NCBI GenBank assembly: GCA_033032175.1
Contig: CM065321.1
Span: 6,346,501 to 6,410,500, forward strand
Direction: 5' to 3'
DNA length: 64,000 nt
DNA from: Saturnia japonica
Lineage: Eukaryota > Arthropoda > Insecta > Lepidoptera > Saturniidae
Position 1 is the first letter of the stretch. Each line of letters starts with the position of its first letter. The notes below the pieces were generated by a model, which was given only the letters and a program-made list of their open reading frames with translations, was not told the origin of the DNA and made no database searches. The position numbers and the translations under genes are program-made. Below are positions 35,505 to 45,892 of this stretch, one piece after another.

Positions 35505-35800
35505 ATCATAATGTCAACCAAAAGACGTTCACTGTTGGACACAGACCTCCCCTAAAGTTTGCCACAACCATTCAACCTTTACTAGGTTGTTGGTCCACCT
35601 TGTGGCGGATCTGCCCACGCTGCGTCTTTCCGTACGTGGCAGCCATTCGAGAACTCTACAGCCTCATCGGCCATCCATTCTACCTACGATGTGCTGAGCC
35701 CACTGTCACTTAATTTTAGCAATGCTTAGAGATATGTCAGTGACTTTAATTGTTCTGCGGATCTCCTCATTTCTGATTCGATCGCGTAGAAAAACTAACT
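35505..35800 (-). pseudogene. LINE 3' fragment, second copy, opposite orientation
   Basis: On the minus strand, fragments read DRIRNEEIRR, IKVTDI, GRMDG and WTNNLVKV, in the same order as the decayed LINE tail at 13560-13890. The nucleotide phrases 'CGAATCAGAAATGAGGAGAT' and 'GTAGAATGGATGGCC' are shared. It includes a C-terminal portion (the 'CACTGTTGGACACAGACCTC' side) that is better kept than in the first copy. Broken by several stops. Confidence 0.75.
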
Positions 35801-35840
35801 AAAAATTATGTTTCATTAAATAGTAACATAAACATACTAA

Positions 35841-35914
35841 TGTACACCCACAGTGCGCCGAGTATGATTTTAGGTCCCATGTAATAGGGGGCGAGCCTAT
35901 TGTCATTAATCGGT
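35841..35914 (-). mobile_element. tRNA-derived SINE, family A, copy 3 (body only)
   Basis: 'TGTACACCCACAGTGCGCCG', 'TTTTAGGTCCCATGTAATAG' and 'GGGGCGAGCCTATTG' match the body of the copy at 10965-11228 with few differences. The tRNA-like head is missing. Confidence 0.75.
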
Positions 35915-36064
35915 TAACAAATACATAATAATGGATCTAGGATTTAATAGAATAACAAAGTTGATTGACAAAGTGGATGTAATAATCGTCAATAATTTTC
36001 CAATAGCATTCAGTGTAAAAAAATTAAAACAAAAATTATAGACAGTAAAAATGTTTAAGAAATG

Positions 36065-36215
36065 TGTAGTTCTGTCTGTACATGATTTATTTATTAAAAT
36101 TTGCTGCTAGCTATTTTATAGAGACTGGGATTATTTTTTTGTTGTCTGTTTTGTCCGTTTATATGTTTGAATTTAACTCTAAGCGGCTTAATCGATTATA
36201 ATAAAAAAAAGATGT
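36065..36215 (+). repeat. Dispersed repeat with 'GTAGTTCTGTCTGTACATG' start, copy 2
   Basis: Shares its first 19 bases and later 'GTCTGTTTTGTCCG' and 'TTTGAATTTAACTC' with 28821-29030. Confidence 0.6.
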
Positions 36216-36234
36216 TGTGTCGTGGGACACCAGG

Positions 36235-36640
36235 TAGGAAAGAAGTTCCTTCGGCTAATGTAGAATCGACACAATTTGCAAAAAAAAATCGTGCTCAATT
36301 TTATGTAGGTTTTCTTGATTTTTCTCTTAAATTTTGCTGATTAGTTTTTATTTAAGTACAGGAAAGTATTTAGGAAATTCAGTATTTTAGGAAATACATA
36401 ATAAATTACGTAAAATAAAAAAAACGTAATTCAAATTATCAATTAAAATAACAAAATATGTCTCTTTATTTTTGTTTGTCGCTTGTGTATACGACTGTCG
36501 CGCCTGCGCACGTCTCATTTAACGGTTTTATTTCACGGACTTCTTCTTACGGTTTTACTATCACATTTTTTTTAGTTCGGTCGCGCAGCAAAATCCCTAG
36601 CTCCTCCAAGCCTGCCGTAAGGAACTTCGTTCCAATAAGT
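36235..36640. repeat. Element with inverted repeats about 360 bp apart
   Basis: 'GGAAAGAAGTTCCTTCGGC' near 36237 and the reverse complement of the sequence near 36615-36634 ('GGAACGAAGTTCCTTACGGC') face each other. The interval between them is AT-rich on the left and GC-richer on the right ('GCGCCTGCGCACGTC'). A 63-codon frame inside is unsupported. It could be a foldback-type element. Confidence 0.5.
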
Positions 36641-37774
36641 ATTCCTTAAAGGAGTTTCACATTACAAGCATAAATAGGCTGATTGATCGAACCTCCTTGG
36701 AAGTGCTTTTGATCAATACATTTGTCTCACTTTAATAATAAAGAGAAAATCAGACGAAAGATGTAGTTCTAATTTTCACCACGCGCACGTGACGCCATTT
36801 GTAAATGCGCACCATTATCTTATTAGGAACTTCAAAGATTATTGCGACTTTTCGACTGATATTTGTACAAAATAGTATTATGAGTATAAGCGTAGAAAAT
36901 GTAGTACCTACTGTTTTCTCGCAAATGTGTTGAAAAACGTTGTATGACGCGCGTGCGCATATTAGTTTTTACAAACTCGTAACTATGGAACAAACTTACC
37001 ACACTAATATCATAAATTACTATTAAAATCTTATATTTATTCTCAACCAATTTCGAATGCCAATAATTTGCCACTATATTATACACACACACGACACAAA
37101 AGGTAACCTTTTAACACAGTATAGCTTTCGTCAGTATTATACATATATACACTCGTGGGAGTACCGACAACACACAAGTCGCTAAGGTTTTGTTCGCCCC
37201 TTATGTTATGAATATTTAAAAACCGCTGTCACATTTAATATGTAAATTTTTGTGCCCGAATTTAACCAAGGAAACATTCATTTTTTGTGTGTAATTATGA
37301 GTGTGTTTCTAATAATGTTATATTTATGTTTTTAAATAAATTTTAAAGAATATGCTAGTTTTCAAACCAGGCTTGTAAACGCTTTAATTTTTAAAATTTT
37401 AACAATAAACATAATAATGTTTAACGTCAATTATCGAGTAATTATAAATCCACAAAAAAATATGTCTGAATTGTTTAGGCAACATAGTAATTACTATATA
37501 GATTTATGTATTTTATTTAATTTACATAATTACTGATATCAGCTTTTCAATAGAATTCACACTGGTGTAAATCACCATCAGGTCATAATTTAGTTTGTAG
37601 GGTACAAACACCATTTAACATGTCTAAAATGGATGCATTTCATGAAAATATAGAAATCAGCAACATTTCATCAAGAGTCACAACACTATTTATCTATATA
37701 CTACAAGTTAATTGAATAGCAGTAGTAAAATGGCTATTTCTATGAACATGAACTTCCTTTTTTTGATATACAAT
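36641..37774. other. Nothing firmly recognised
   Basis: Two similar GC-rich strings, 'CACGCGCACGTGACGCC' near 36780 and 'ATGACGCGCGTGCGCAT' near 36943, stand out in AT-rich DNA. No gene seen. Confidence 0.45.
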
Positions 37775-37937
37775 ATCTGGGCGACCAGGCTATGCTCGGT
37801 GACTTATAAGCAAAAAAAGAAAAACAACTATCTAGGTAAACTTAGAATGTAAAACATTATCTAAATTCAAAGTTGGAGCCGTTTCCGAGAAATCAGTTAT
37901 ATATATATATAAGAATTGCTCACTTAATATAATAAGA
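37775..37937 (-). repeat. Dispersed repeat, family J, copy 1
   Basis: 'AGCCGTTTCCGAGAAATCAG', an (AT) run at about 37900-37912 and 'AATTGCTCACTTAATA' are shared with 58560-58737. A GC-rich end 'CTGGGCGACCAGGCTATGC' may be a Helitron-like terminus read on the minus strand. Confidence 0.5.
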
Positions 37938-38131
37938 TAGATACATTCAGTGAAAAAAGTATCGGGAATGGATGATTTGTTTATGATTCCAAATTAAATT
38001 TTTTTTTTTTGTTGTTTGATTGGCACAATTGTATTCTCATTTTGACGCACAATTTGAGTTGCATCTGTCATTTAGATTAAATACAGTGCTGTTTTTAGCA
38101 CAGAATACTAGTGTGTATTGCTAATTTCATA

Positions 38132-38863
38132 ATGGACAAAAACATCGAACTAAGAGTTTGCCTTAAAATTTGCATGGCCAATAAAATTTCGTGTTCGGAG
38201 AAATTGAAAATGTTACAGAAGGATTACAGTGAATCGACTTTATCAAAAACACGTGCATTATGAGTGATACAAAGCGTTCAAAAACGGTCGAGATTTGCTG
38301 GAAGATTTGCCTCGCCCTGATAGGCCATCAACGTCTTCAACTGAAGTTAACATCGCAAAAGTGAAAGAAATAGTGACTGAATATTCTCATTCAAGTTTTA
38401 GAGAGATAAACACTGAAATTTCTGTGTCTCACGAGTTGATCCATATAATTTTAAATATAAACTAGGGTATGAAACATGTTGCCACTCGCTTAGTCCCAAA
38501 AAACCTGAATTTTCCCCAAAAACTCAATCGCATAAGAGTCACAGAGGACATGCTCAACTAGTTATCTCCGACCCAACTTTCATGAAATGCATTGTTACTG
38601 GTGACGAGATGTGGATTTACGAGTTTGACATGCAAAACTAGTCAACAAACTTCGGAGTGGCGCTTTTCAAGTGAACCGAAACCGAAAAAACCACGCCAAA
38701 GTCGATCAAAAGTCAAGGTCATGTTGACTGTTTTCTTTGACTATCGCAGTGTTGTGTACTTGGAATTCTTACTGGAAGGTCAAAGGGTAAATAAAGTATA
38801 TTATTTGAGCGTTATGCAGAGTTTAAGAGAACAAATTCGACGGAAAAGCACAGATTTGTGAAA
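38132..38863 (+). pseudogene. Mariner transposase, N-terminal part, frameshifted
   Basis: The ATG at 38132 begins MDKNIELRVCLKICMAN, the helix-turn-helix start of a mariner transposase. Later parts in other frames give FKNGRDLLEDLPRPDRPST, EISVSHELIHIIL, the WVPHxL-linker equivalent (ATRLVPKNLNF), VTGDEMWIY with the first catalytic Asp, and KVKVMLTVFFDYRSVVYLEF. The match stops at about 38863 (IRRKSTDL). Shifts and stops occur near 38260, 38465 and 38640. Confidence 0.85.
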
Positions 38864-39376
38864 AGAAACTTCTTCAATCAATACTATTCTTCTCACATTT
38901 TTGTGTGGGGGAAACCGCTTCAGGGCATGCCCTATGTCGGTGGCTGTCTCTTTCACCCGTGACGACGGGTGCTTTTGTTCTTTAGATTGCTCGACGTAAA
39001 TTACGCGGCTCACCGTGGTACTGTTGATTTACTTGGGTTCTTCTCTATGTCGCTCGCCACTTACTAGTTGTGAGGGCGAGGTTTGGGTGCGGTGCTTTCA
39101 GTCGGGTTCTTCTTGTTTTTTAGGCTAGTTCGATGGCAATTTTTGCAGGACTGCTCGGATATGGGTCGTCAGCTTATCGCCGCTAGCCTCTCGAGCGGCT
39201 TCGATGGTGGTTTGGACACTCTGCTTTAATCGCGTTAGGATTTCTTTGTCGCAGGTATTCATTGGCGTTTCGGGTACAGGCAACTGTTTGACGCCTTGAT
39301 TGCCTGCTTCCCAAGAAACTTGTTGAATTTTGCACCACAATAAATAGGCCTTCGCACAAGGCCATCATTGTGAACA
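38864..39376 (-). other. Unidentified GC-richer insert with a minus-strand reading frame
   Basis: This segment does not match mariner and replaces the part that should hold the second catalytic Asp. It is clearly richer in G and C than its surroundings. On the minus strand a frame ending at 39125 reads WCKIQQVSWEAGNQGVKQL, then PMNTCDKEILTRLKQSVQTT and a C-terminus TTHIRAVLQKLPSN. This looks like real protein sequence (amphipathic, non-repetitive), possibly from the gag-like ORF1 of another retrotransposon, but I do not recognise a family. Another minus-strand open piece (38801-39013) continues the same insert downstream. No clear target-site duplication was found; about 75 bp of mariner seem to be missing at the junction. 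Confidence 0.5.
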
Positions 39377-39657
39377 AATTTTTGTTCAAAAATTCAACAA
39401 ATACCTTCGAGCAACAACGTTATTCAACAGATATAGTTCCAGCCGACGTCTTTCTTTTCCCCAAGCTCAAATTATCACTTCGTGGCACCCGTTTCCATTC
39501 GGTAGAAGACATAAAGGAGAATTCGCGACGAGAACTAAAATCAATTCTGGAAAAAGCGTTTTAAAAATGTTTTGATGATTGGATTATTCGTTGGCGTAAG
39601 TGTATAGTTTCTGAAGGAGCATTCTTTGAAGTCGATAAAACAAATTTTGATGAATAA
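39377..39657 (+). pseudogene. Mariner transposase, C-terminal part
   Basis: The frame reads NKFLFKNSTNT, VPADVFLFPKLKLSLRGTRF, with the third catalytic Asp (PADVFLF), then HSVEDIKENSRREL and EKAF followed by TAA at 39562-39564 and, in the same frame, KCFDDWIIRWRKC to the final TAA at 39655-39657. This is the expected end of the protein started at 38132. The second Asp motif (HDN-type) is absent because of the insert. Confidence 0.85.
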
Positions 39658-40090
39658 CAAACATTTTGTGTGTTATTGATATTTTTCCCAGTACCTTTTT
39701 CACAGGATAGTATACCAAAATAACGACATCTACGAATAAAAATAAAGTAAATAATAAGTTAAATGTTGTATTAAAATTAGCAATAAATGATGTTAATTAA
39801 ATTAAATAATTCACTGTTTATCATTATGATAGAAAATTTAATAACTCTAATTCAATCAAGACCATGCCGCTGAGAGAATAAAGGAGATGCACGCTTCCTT
39901 TGTCCTTCCAAAACCAATTAGCACTGCATTATTCAATTACCAAATATTCGAGATAAATTTATTATAATATTATGTATTATCCTGAGTATACGCAACTAAA
40001 TTACTGTTAAGACTATTAAGGGTATGCTTTTATTATGAAAGATTCTATTTTATTACTTTTTTAATTGCTCAATAAATTTGATTTAGACTA

Positions 40091-40180
40091 CTAGTTGTGC
40101 CTACGATTTCACGTGTGTAAATTTATTACGTTAAACCATTTCAAATAAAGAATTACCGAACACTTTAAAAATTGTTTTCA
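40091..40180 (-). mobile_element. Helitron 3' end, rest unclear
   Basis: CTAG (40091-40094) after A, then 'TTGTGCCTACGATTTCACGT', equal to the reverse-complemented Helitron end with hairpin. A 5' end was not assigned; 'ATATAGAT' near 40290 is a weak candidate. Confidence 0.5.
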
Positions 40181-40433
40181 ACTTTAAATGGTAAATATTT
40201 TTCCTATTTCTTAAATGTTTCTGGACAGAGAGAAGCAAATTGAATCCTCAGTGTAGATTACTGAATAAGTAAGCTTTTTGGTTCTAATATAGATAATCTC
40301 ATTCACGTGGCCTTGGAACGTAAAAGTTCGGGATCGTTTACATAAATCTATAGCTTATGTTGTACTTAGCAACATATTGGAGATAAATTTTGTATAATGC
40401 CTAGGCGAATTTGCTGATTAGCGACTTGAAGTG

Positions 40434-40530
40434 CTGGTTCTGTAGTCAAGCGTAGGACTCCACGTAGATAGACCTGAGTTTGAATCGTACAATGAGCTTG
40501 CGTTTTTAGTAAAAAATAACACAGTAATGG
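40434..40530 (+). mobile_element. tRNA-derived SINE, family B, copy 2
   Basis: 'CTGGTTCTGTAGTCAAGCG' stands in the A-box region and 'CCTGAGTTTGAATCG' in the B-box position, followed by 'AATGAGCTTGCG'. Short and diverged relative to 25578-25830. Confidence 0.5.
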
Positions 40531-40988
40531 ATTAGTATATACTGCGAATGGATTTATTAAAGATTATATTTTAAAGACAGTGAATAAAAGTTAACAGTAT
40601 TCACTAATGTATAATATATCAATTAAAATCTTCAGACAATGTAGCGATCACATCACATAATGCAATTCGAACTCATAAAACGACAGTAGTCATAAAAATC
40701 AGAAACACTTCTATGATCACATTAAAGATCCCGCTTTTTATAGTTTAATGCTTTTTATCTCTTTATACCTCCATAAAACATTCAACGTTGGCCCATATTA
40801 TAGTGTTAATCGCATAATATATAAAACTCAAAGTTTCTGCTTAATATACAACAATATAAGTAACAATATAGCAGGCATATATCTATTTATGTTTCCAATA
40901 ATTTTACCTATCACCGCAGTTTAATTAATTGTCGTGATAAAAGTAGCATTAATTCAAGATCGCCGAAATGTTTAGATGTTTATATTAA

Positions 40989-41120
40989 CTAGCTGTTACC
41001 CCACGCTTTTCATAGCACGTAAATTAAACTTTGAAATACTCAATTTAAAAAAAACTATGTCTTATTCCATTACATTAATAGCTCAATACAATCCGTCAAG
41101 CTGATCGAGTGTTATTTAAG
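40989..41120 (-). mobile_element. Helitron 3' end, partial copy
   Basis: CTAG (40989-40992) after A and then 'CTGTTACCCCACGCTTTTC' is a minus-strand Helitron terminus. The adjoining sequence includes 'TCCGTCAAGCTGATCGAGTG'. The 5' end is not identified. Confidence 0.5.
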
Positions 41121-41480
41121 GACAAACGTCCAGAAAAACAGTAAAAAATACAAGTAAACTAAATACAAAATAAATAAGAGCTTTAAATAATCGTATTCAT
41201 TAGACAGGGTTTAATATATTTGATTGGTGAAGGATTACTTTACAGAAATTCAACGTAAATAGTTTGTTCAAAACTAACGCCTCAAACTGATTAACAATAT
41301 TTGTTACGTCTAATTGTCGCTACGAACCTGATAATGTAACTAATAATAGTAAAGAAAAAAGAGTAAAATTTTTCAAACAACAAAAGAGATACGGTCGTTT
41401 CTGTATAAAAACTGAATTGTAACTAAACTAAAAAAGTGTATAATTAATTATAATGGAAAAATGTGTTATTTATGTTACAG

Positions 41481-41591
41481 ATGAGACATGAACGATCACA
41501 TTCGATTACACGTATTTCGCCCCTCAACGAGGCATCCTCGTTCGATGTTGAAGCTAGCAGACGAGTTTTTGAATCAATTACTTCTTATTAA
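41481..41591 (+). other. Possible terminal coding exon, unknown product
   Basis: An acceptor-like 'TTATTTATGTTACAG' ends at 41480. Directly after it a 36-codon frame runs from an ATG codon to TAA at 41589-41591. It is the only frame open from that junction. The translation (MRHERSHSITRISPLNEASS, then a stretch with VEASRRVFESIT) has composition typical of a folded or regulatory protein tail and unlike the surrounding AT-rich noise. The GC content rises just over this stretch. A consensus-like donor GAGGTACAT occurs at 41601-41609, but the frame closes before it. No protein family was recognised, and a short frame like this can arise by chance. Confidence 0.3.
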
Positions 41592-41692
41592 TATGGTTAG
41601 AGGTACATATGGCTTAAAGCAGCAGATAAAGTATAAATCAGTTGTTAATAACTTTAAAAAAAAAATTACAACTAAAACTTATTTCACTTCAG

Positions 41693-41720
41693 GAGTAAAT
41701 CAGAACTAAAACACGATGAG
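41693..41720 (+). other. Possible 28-bp microexon
   Basis: The sequence lies between an acceptor-like 'TTATTTCACTTCAG' and a strong donor match GAG|GTAAGT (41718-41726). Only one frame is open through it (SKSELKHDE). Too short to judge from a single sequence. Confidence 0.15.
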
Positions 41721-42054
41721 GTAAGTTTTCTGAGTCAACAAATGAAATCCGAGATCTACAAATAATAACGTTAGCTCATGTTTGTTCTAAGTTTCCTTTC
41801 TACTTTCAACAGTTAGTTGACAAGCAACGCCACGTTGTGAGACGTATAGCGGATCACAGACACCGTAGCAATAGTCTTTGACATTTGAGCGCACTAAGCC
41901 GGCACGTAAACATCTACACTGTATCGGACTGTAGTTAGCACGCATCGAAATCGAGCGAAGAAGTATAATTGACAAAGTTCCTGGGGTTAATACCCTTATA
42001 TATAGGTTGATAGTTGGTACGTAACTCTCGTCTTTGAAATCTTTAAGAGAAGGC

Positions 42055-42140
42055 AAGGTGACGCAGTGCATAAAACCTATTAATTAGCTGAGATGTCGCG
42101 GGTCCCATTCCCACACTAATAGTTTTCATTTATGCAATTA
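42055..42140 (+). mobile_element. tRNA-derived SINE, family C, copy 2
   Basis: 'AAGGTGACGCAGTGCATAAA' followed by 'GAGATGTCGCGGGTCCCATT' and CCCACACTAATAG has the A-box/B-box spacing of a tRNA-like promoter; the minus-strand copy is at 19500-19602. Confidence 0.6.
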
Positions 42141-43024
42141 TATGATATATGCAATTTTATATAAGTATATAACTGATAAGAGCTAAATATAGGTACCTAC
42201 TTACATATTTATCAATTAAGCTAGGCAAAGTTGGGAATTAAAAAGTCATCTGACACAGCCACTCGTATAAAAAATAAAATACGTCAAATTTAAATGTAAA
42301 CGCGGACCTACATTAAGGAACAACATGTTTGAACTTTTACGATATTTTATAGAAAATAGAAAAAACTAAAGTACTATAGTTATATGTAAGTATACAGTAC
42401 TTTAAATATATATAAGTATAAAGTATATGTTATTTAACATAAATAACTTTTGAATTCCTTTTAAATAATTTTTTACCTATTTCTACGAACTCTGGCTTTT
42501 GATAAGCGAGCTGTTAATACAGTGATATTCGTTCATGCGTCACAATTGATTTCACATAACATCCTATCGTATAACATTCCAAAGTGTCAAGACTATTGGT
42601 ATTAAGTTATTTATTTATTACATTCATATTCAATTTCTCAAATAAAATTCTTTACGCTTACCTACTATTTCTAAAATAGAGTATTATTATATAGTTGAAT
42701 TACACATACATAACTTAATAACTACTATTATTATTAACGATTTGGATGAAATTTTGTATTTATATAATATTTTACAAACTTTTATTTAACTTGCCTAGTT
42801 AGTATGGCTCAAATCTTGCAACTGCATTTTAAAACAGTTATCCTCAAACAATTGAGCTCAAATTTTGCATATACGTTTAGTTTGGATGAAAATGTATGGT
42901 TAGCAATAAAATTATTTTTAAAGCCTGTAGCGCTAATAAAAAAGGGAGAAAGGGAAATTAACTAAATAAATGTCTTGTGCGTTACAAGCTTTTAAAATTA
43001 TTTGATGTAGCGGAATATTAGATA
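42141..43024. other. AT-rich DNA, nothing recognised
   Basis: No features recognised. Confidence 0.5.
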
Positions 43025-43670
43025 CTATCTGTGCTCCGCGGTTTCACTCGCATATAATTTAGAAGAAATTACTGATTAATGATTTATAATACTTCAGTAT
43101 AGACAATATTTTTAATCTGGCCACATCGCGGTGACGCACGGCTCCTTCGCGCTGCTAACTACTATAGACATCGACCCGAGCCGAGTGCTGAATTATGTAT
43201 TTTAATTTTGTATTATCTCTCAAACTATGCCTCAAATAACATGCTGTTGTTAAAGGCGAAGTTTATCTTCATTATACATTGTCTTTATGATGAAGTAACT
43301 TTTGTTCTCAAGGATATTAATGTCATGCTTAAAAATAATGCTTATAAATAATTTTTTTATTTTCAACAAAAATAAATTGCAATATACCTTATTGTGAATC
43401 ACGTATAAGAGAGCTTTCGCTGACTTTACTATATACTAATGGCCAATATTTTTGTAGAACTTTGTATTGACGTATCATTAACCATTAAGCCAGCGCATGC
43501 GGCTAAAGCAGTTCCCTTAGGGGTAGAGTTTCGGAAAATTCTTTCTTATCGGATGCCTACGTCATACAAAGAACACACCCTCCAAGTTTCAGGTTTCTAC
43601 GATTAGCAGTTTAGGCTGTTGTGCATTGATCCGTCAGTCATTCAGGACAAAGCATTATTATATGTATAGA
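43025..43670 (-). mobile_element. Non-autonomous Helitron, single copy in window
   Basis: On the minus strand it starts TCTATACATATAATAATGC after A and ends with 'GCGAGTGAAACCGCGGAGCA' and a mutated terminus (ATAG instead of CTAG) before T. The 5' part contains 'GACTGACGGATCAATGCACA', 'AACCTGAAACTTGGAGGGTG' and a patch with 'GCGCATGCGC'-like bases. About 650 bp, non-coding. Confidence 0.7.
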
Positions 43671-43773
43671 TAACTTATTCACATATATTAATAATATTCA
43701 GCACAGCCCTTGAGTGAAGTTATTATCGTAATTTTAGTAAAACTTAAATATTGAATAACAACTTGAATTTAAA

Positions 43774-43935
43774 ATCGATCGATCGATCGATGTGAGTTCG
43801 AATTCCTGCAGTGAACTTGAGCTTTCGGTGAATAAAAACATCGTGATGAAACCATAGTACAGTGAAAGGGCTGGGCTTTCTCTAATACACGCCTGGCTAT
43901 TTACCACCCTCAAGTTGAAAATCTGCACCAAACAC
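43774..43935 (+). mobile_element. tRNA-derived SINE, family B, copy 3, with (ATCG)n expansion
   Basis: It starts with ATCG repeated four times (43774-43791), at the place where the family has 'GTCGATCGACG'. The B box 'TGAGTTCGAATTCCTGC' follows, then 'AACATCGTGATGAAACCATA' and 'CCCTCAAGTTGAAAATCTGC'. It agrees with 25578-25830 and 48985-49200. Confidence 0.7.
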
Positions 43936-45120
43936 GAATTTCATTAGAGTTAAAATCTGGAAAATTAAACAAAGTATGAAACAAAAAAAAATCAATAAGT
44001 TCAAAAGTCAAGGTTAAGATGTATTTTATCAATACATACAATAAATATAAATTAAGTATTTCGTATAAAAGCCTCGTTAATATCAGCATAAGCAATAAAT
44101 CTTATAAAATGAAGGGCTTTTGAATGGCGCGCAACAAAACATTTCCTTTCAGAGATACGCGATCGTAAAACAGTGAAACAAATTGAATGGATTTTTAAAG
44201 ACGCCTTCCGCTCACAGAATTTTATTTTATCAGGATCGCCTTCAAACGATTGGGAACCCGAAGACTTTGTTTTAGATAAAATAATAGATATTATGTTTGC
44301 ACACTGTCTATATTAATGAATCTTATGTTCTTTCTGTACATTTAATATTTTCCCAAAATTTCCCGATAGATATACTATATAAATGAATAGACATACAGTT
44401 GGACATTTATACTTTGAGCACAACATTTTATCTGTGCTATTTTCTAAGTTAATTTAATACGTATCGTATTTATTATTTTGTTCGAGCCCTATACGGTGTA
44501 AATATAATGCGCGTAACATCCTGTAATTGCATCTGGCACTTGGAAAATAAACTACGAGAGAATGCACTTTTATTACTACATTCGGGAAAGTAGGTCAGAA
44601 CAGGAATAAAATCCGTTTTACCAACATCCATATCGCCAATGATTTATATTATGAACCCAACAGGCCAGATGTGGTTTAAAACTATTATTTCCGAATGAAA
44701 TAATAAACTTGGCTGGTAGTAGGGTAACTATTCGCAGATGATAAAATAAGTTATTTGTTTCTTATAAATGAAAACTTTTTTAGAACCGTTGTGATCTGAA
44801 ATGCGATGAAACGAAGGAGCGAAACTAATGAGAGACCAGCACATACCTTTATAGGATTTAAGCCTACGAGACAACAATATAGAATACAATTAAATATTTA
44901 TACTCGATTAATACAATTCCTGATTTTCATAATTACGATCGTCATCGAATTGTCCGAGCACTGTGTGACGACCAGACTTGTACGTACTGTTATTTGTACA
45001 GTACGAGTGGACGATAGTCCGAGTCCCACTGATTTAGGATTAAAAAAAAGGGATTTTAAAGGGGATATTTTTGATTTCTGAATGTTTCACTTCCTTAAAT
45101 AATATACATTCATTATTATT
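43936..45120. other. AT-rich DNA, nothing firmly recognised
   Basis: A 91-codon frame (44806-45081) lacks known motifs. An inverted repeat CGTACTG/CAGTACG lies at about 44981-45006. Confidence 0.45.
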
Positions 45121-45644
45121 ATGTATACGTTTAATAAATTGAATTTTTTGTTTGTAATAACAAAATAACAGCTTTTTACTAAATGCATATGAAAGTAAAT
45201 ACGATACCTATATTAAAAAAAAAAAATCTTAAAATGTTTGGCTATCTCTCTGTATCTTTGTTCTGGGTAACATCTGAAACAGTTGAACCGATTTTTACGG
45301 GGCTTTTACTGGCAGGTAGCTGATGTTATAAGGAGTAACTTAGGCTACTTTTATTTTAGAAAAAGAATTAGGGTTCTGCACAATTAAAAAAAATTGACAT
45401 GGTGAATGAATTCGGGAGCTTAAATAGTTTACGCAGAGTAAACCATAAGATAAATATCAAATTTATGTACTACATAATTGTAGATATTAAAAAGACCTAC
45501 AAAAGATCATGGATAGCATATGTCTATCTTCTAAGGATCACCCACAATGCCCAAATAACTGGGAGCGGAGGTAGCACGATTCGTGCATATGCCCGATCGT
45601 CGGCATTCTGTAGTCCACGTGAGCGAAGCCGCGTGCACAACTAG
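45121..45644 (+). mobile_element. Non-autonomous Helitron, family H3, copy 3
   Basis: Aligns along its length with 29539-30037 ('GAAAGTAAATACGATACCTA', 'GGAGTAACTTAGGCTACTTT', 'ATATTAAAAAGACCTACAAA'). It ends with 'CCACGTGAGCGAAGCCGCG' and TGCACAACTAG before T, the clearest 3' hairpin in the window. The 5' end is degraded. Confidence 0.82.
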
Positions 45645-45657
45645 TATATAATTAGGT

Positions 45658-45785
45658 CTGACTGGATCGCAACCACTATCCGCCAGGTGTAACATTCAGC
45701 ATAGTGGCACGCTGAGGCGTATCGCGTTTACAGTAATCAAGCAGGGTTATACGAATCTGTACCCGAGTGGTCATAAATCCGACAC
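45658..45785 (-). repeat. Dispersed repeat, family R, copy 2
   Basis: The reverse complement has 'GCTTGATTACTGTAAACGCG', 'AGCGTGCCACTATGCTG' and 'GGTTGCGATCCAGTCAGACC', matching 17339-17525 and 53505-53690. Confidence 0.65.
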
Positions 45786-45805
45786 TGAGATTCTCTTGAG
45801 TCTTA

Positions 45806-45892
45806 AGAGATCGCCCCCAAGCTACGGTGAAGCTGTAAAAGACGTCTGAGGCTCCAGAGCCCTTATGGTTAACAGTATAGTCAGATAGAAAA
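45806..45892 (+). repeat. Dispersed repeat, family G, copy 2
   Basis: 'AGCTGTAAAAGACGTCTGAG', 'GCTCCAGAGCCCTTATGG' and 'TAACAGTATAGTCAGATAG' match 33370-33456. Confidence 0.65.

Larger units (their letters stand above)
37941..39712 (+). mobile_element. Mariner element split by an unrelated insert
   Basis: The left end has 'GTGAAAAAAGTATCGGGAA' at about 37950-37968 and the right end has its reverse complement with two changes ('GTGAAAAAGGTACTGGGAA') at about 39685-39703. Between them lie two parts of one mariner transposase (38132-38863 and 39377-39657) separated by about 0.5 kb of non-mariner sequence. Without the insert the element would be about 1.25 kb, normal for mariner. Confidence 0.85.

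Noticed and set aside
37941..39712. Intact mariner gene joined across the insert as an intron
   Set aside because: The insert lacks matching splice sites at the junctions, removes the second catalytic motif and the flanking parts have other frameshifts.
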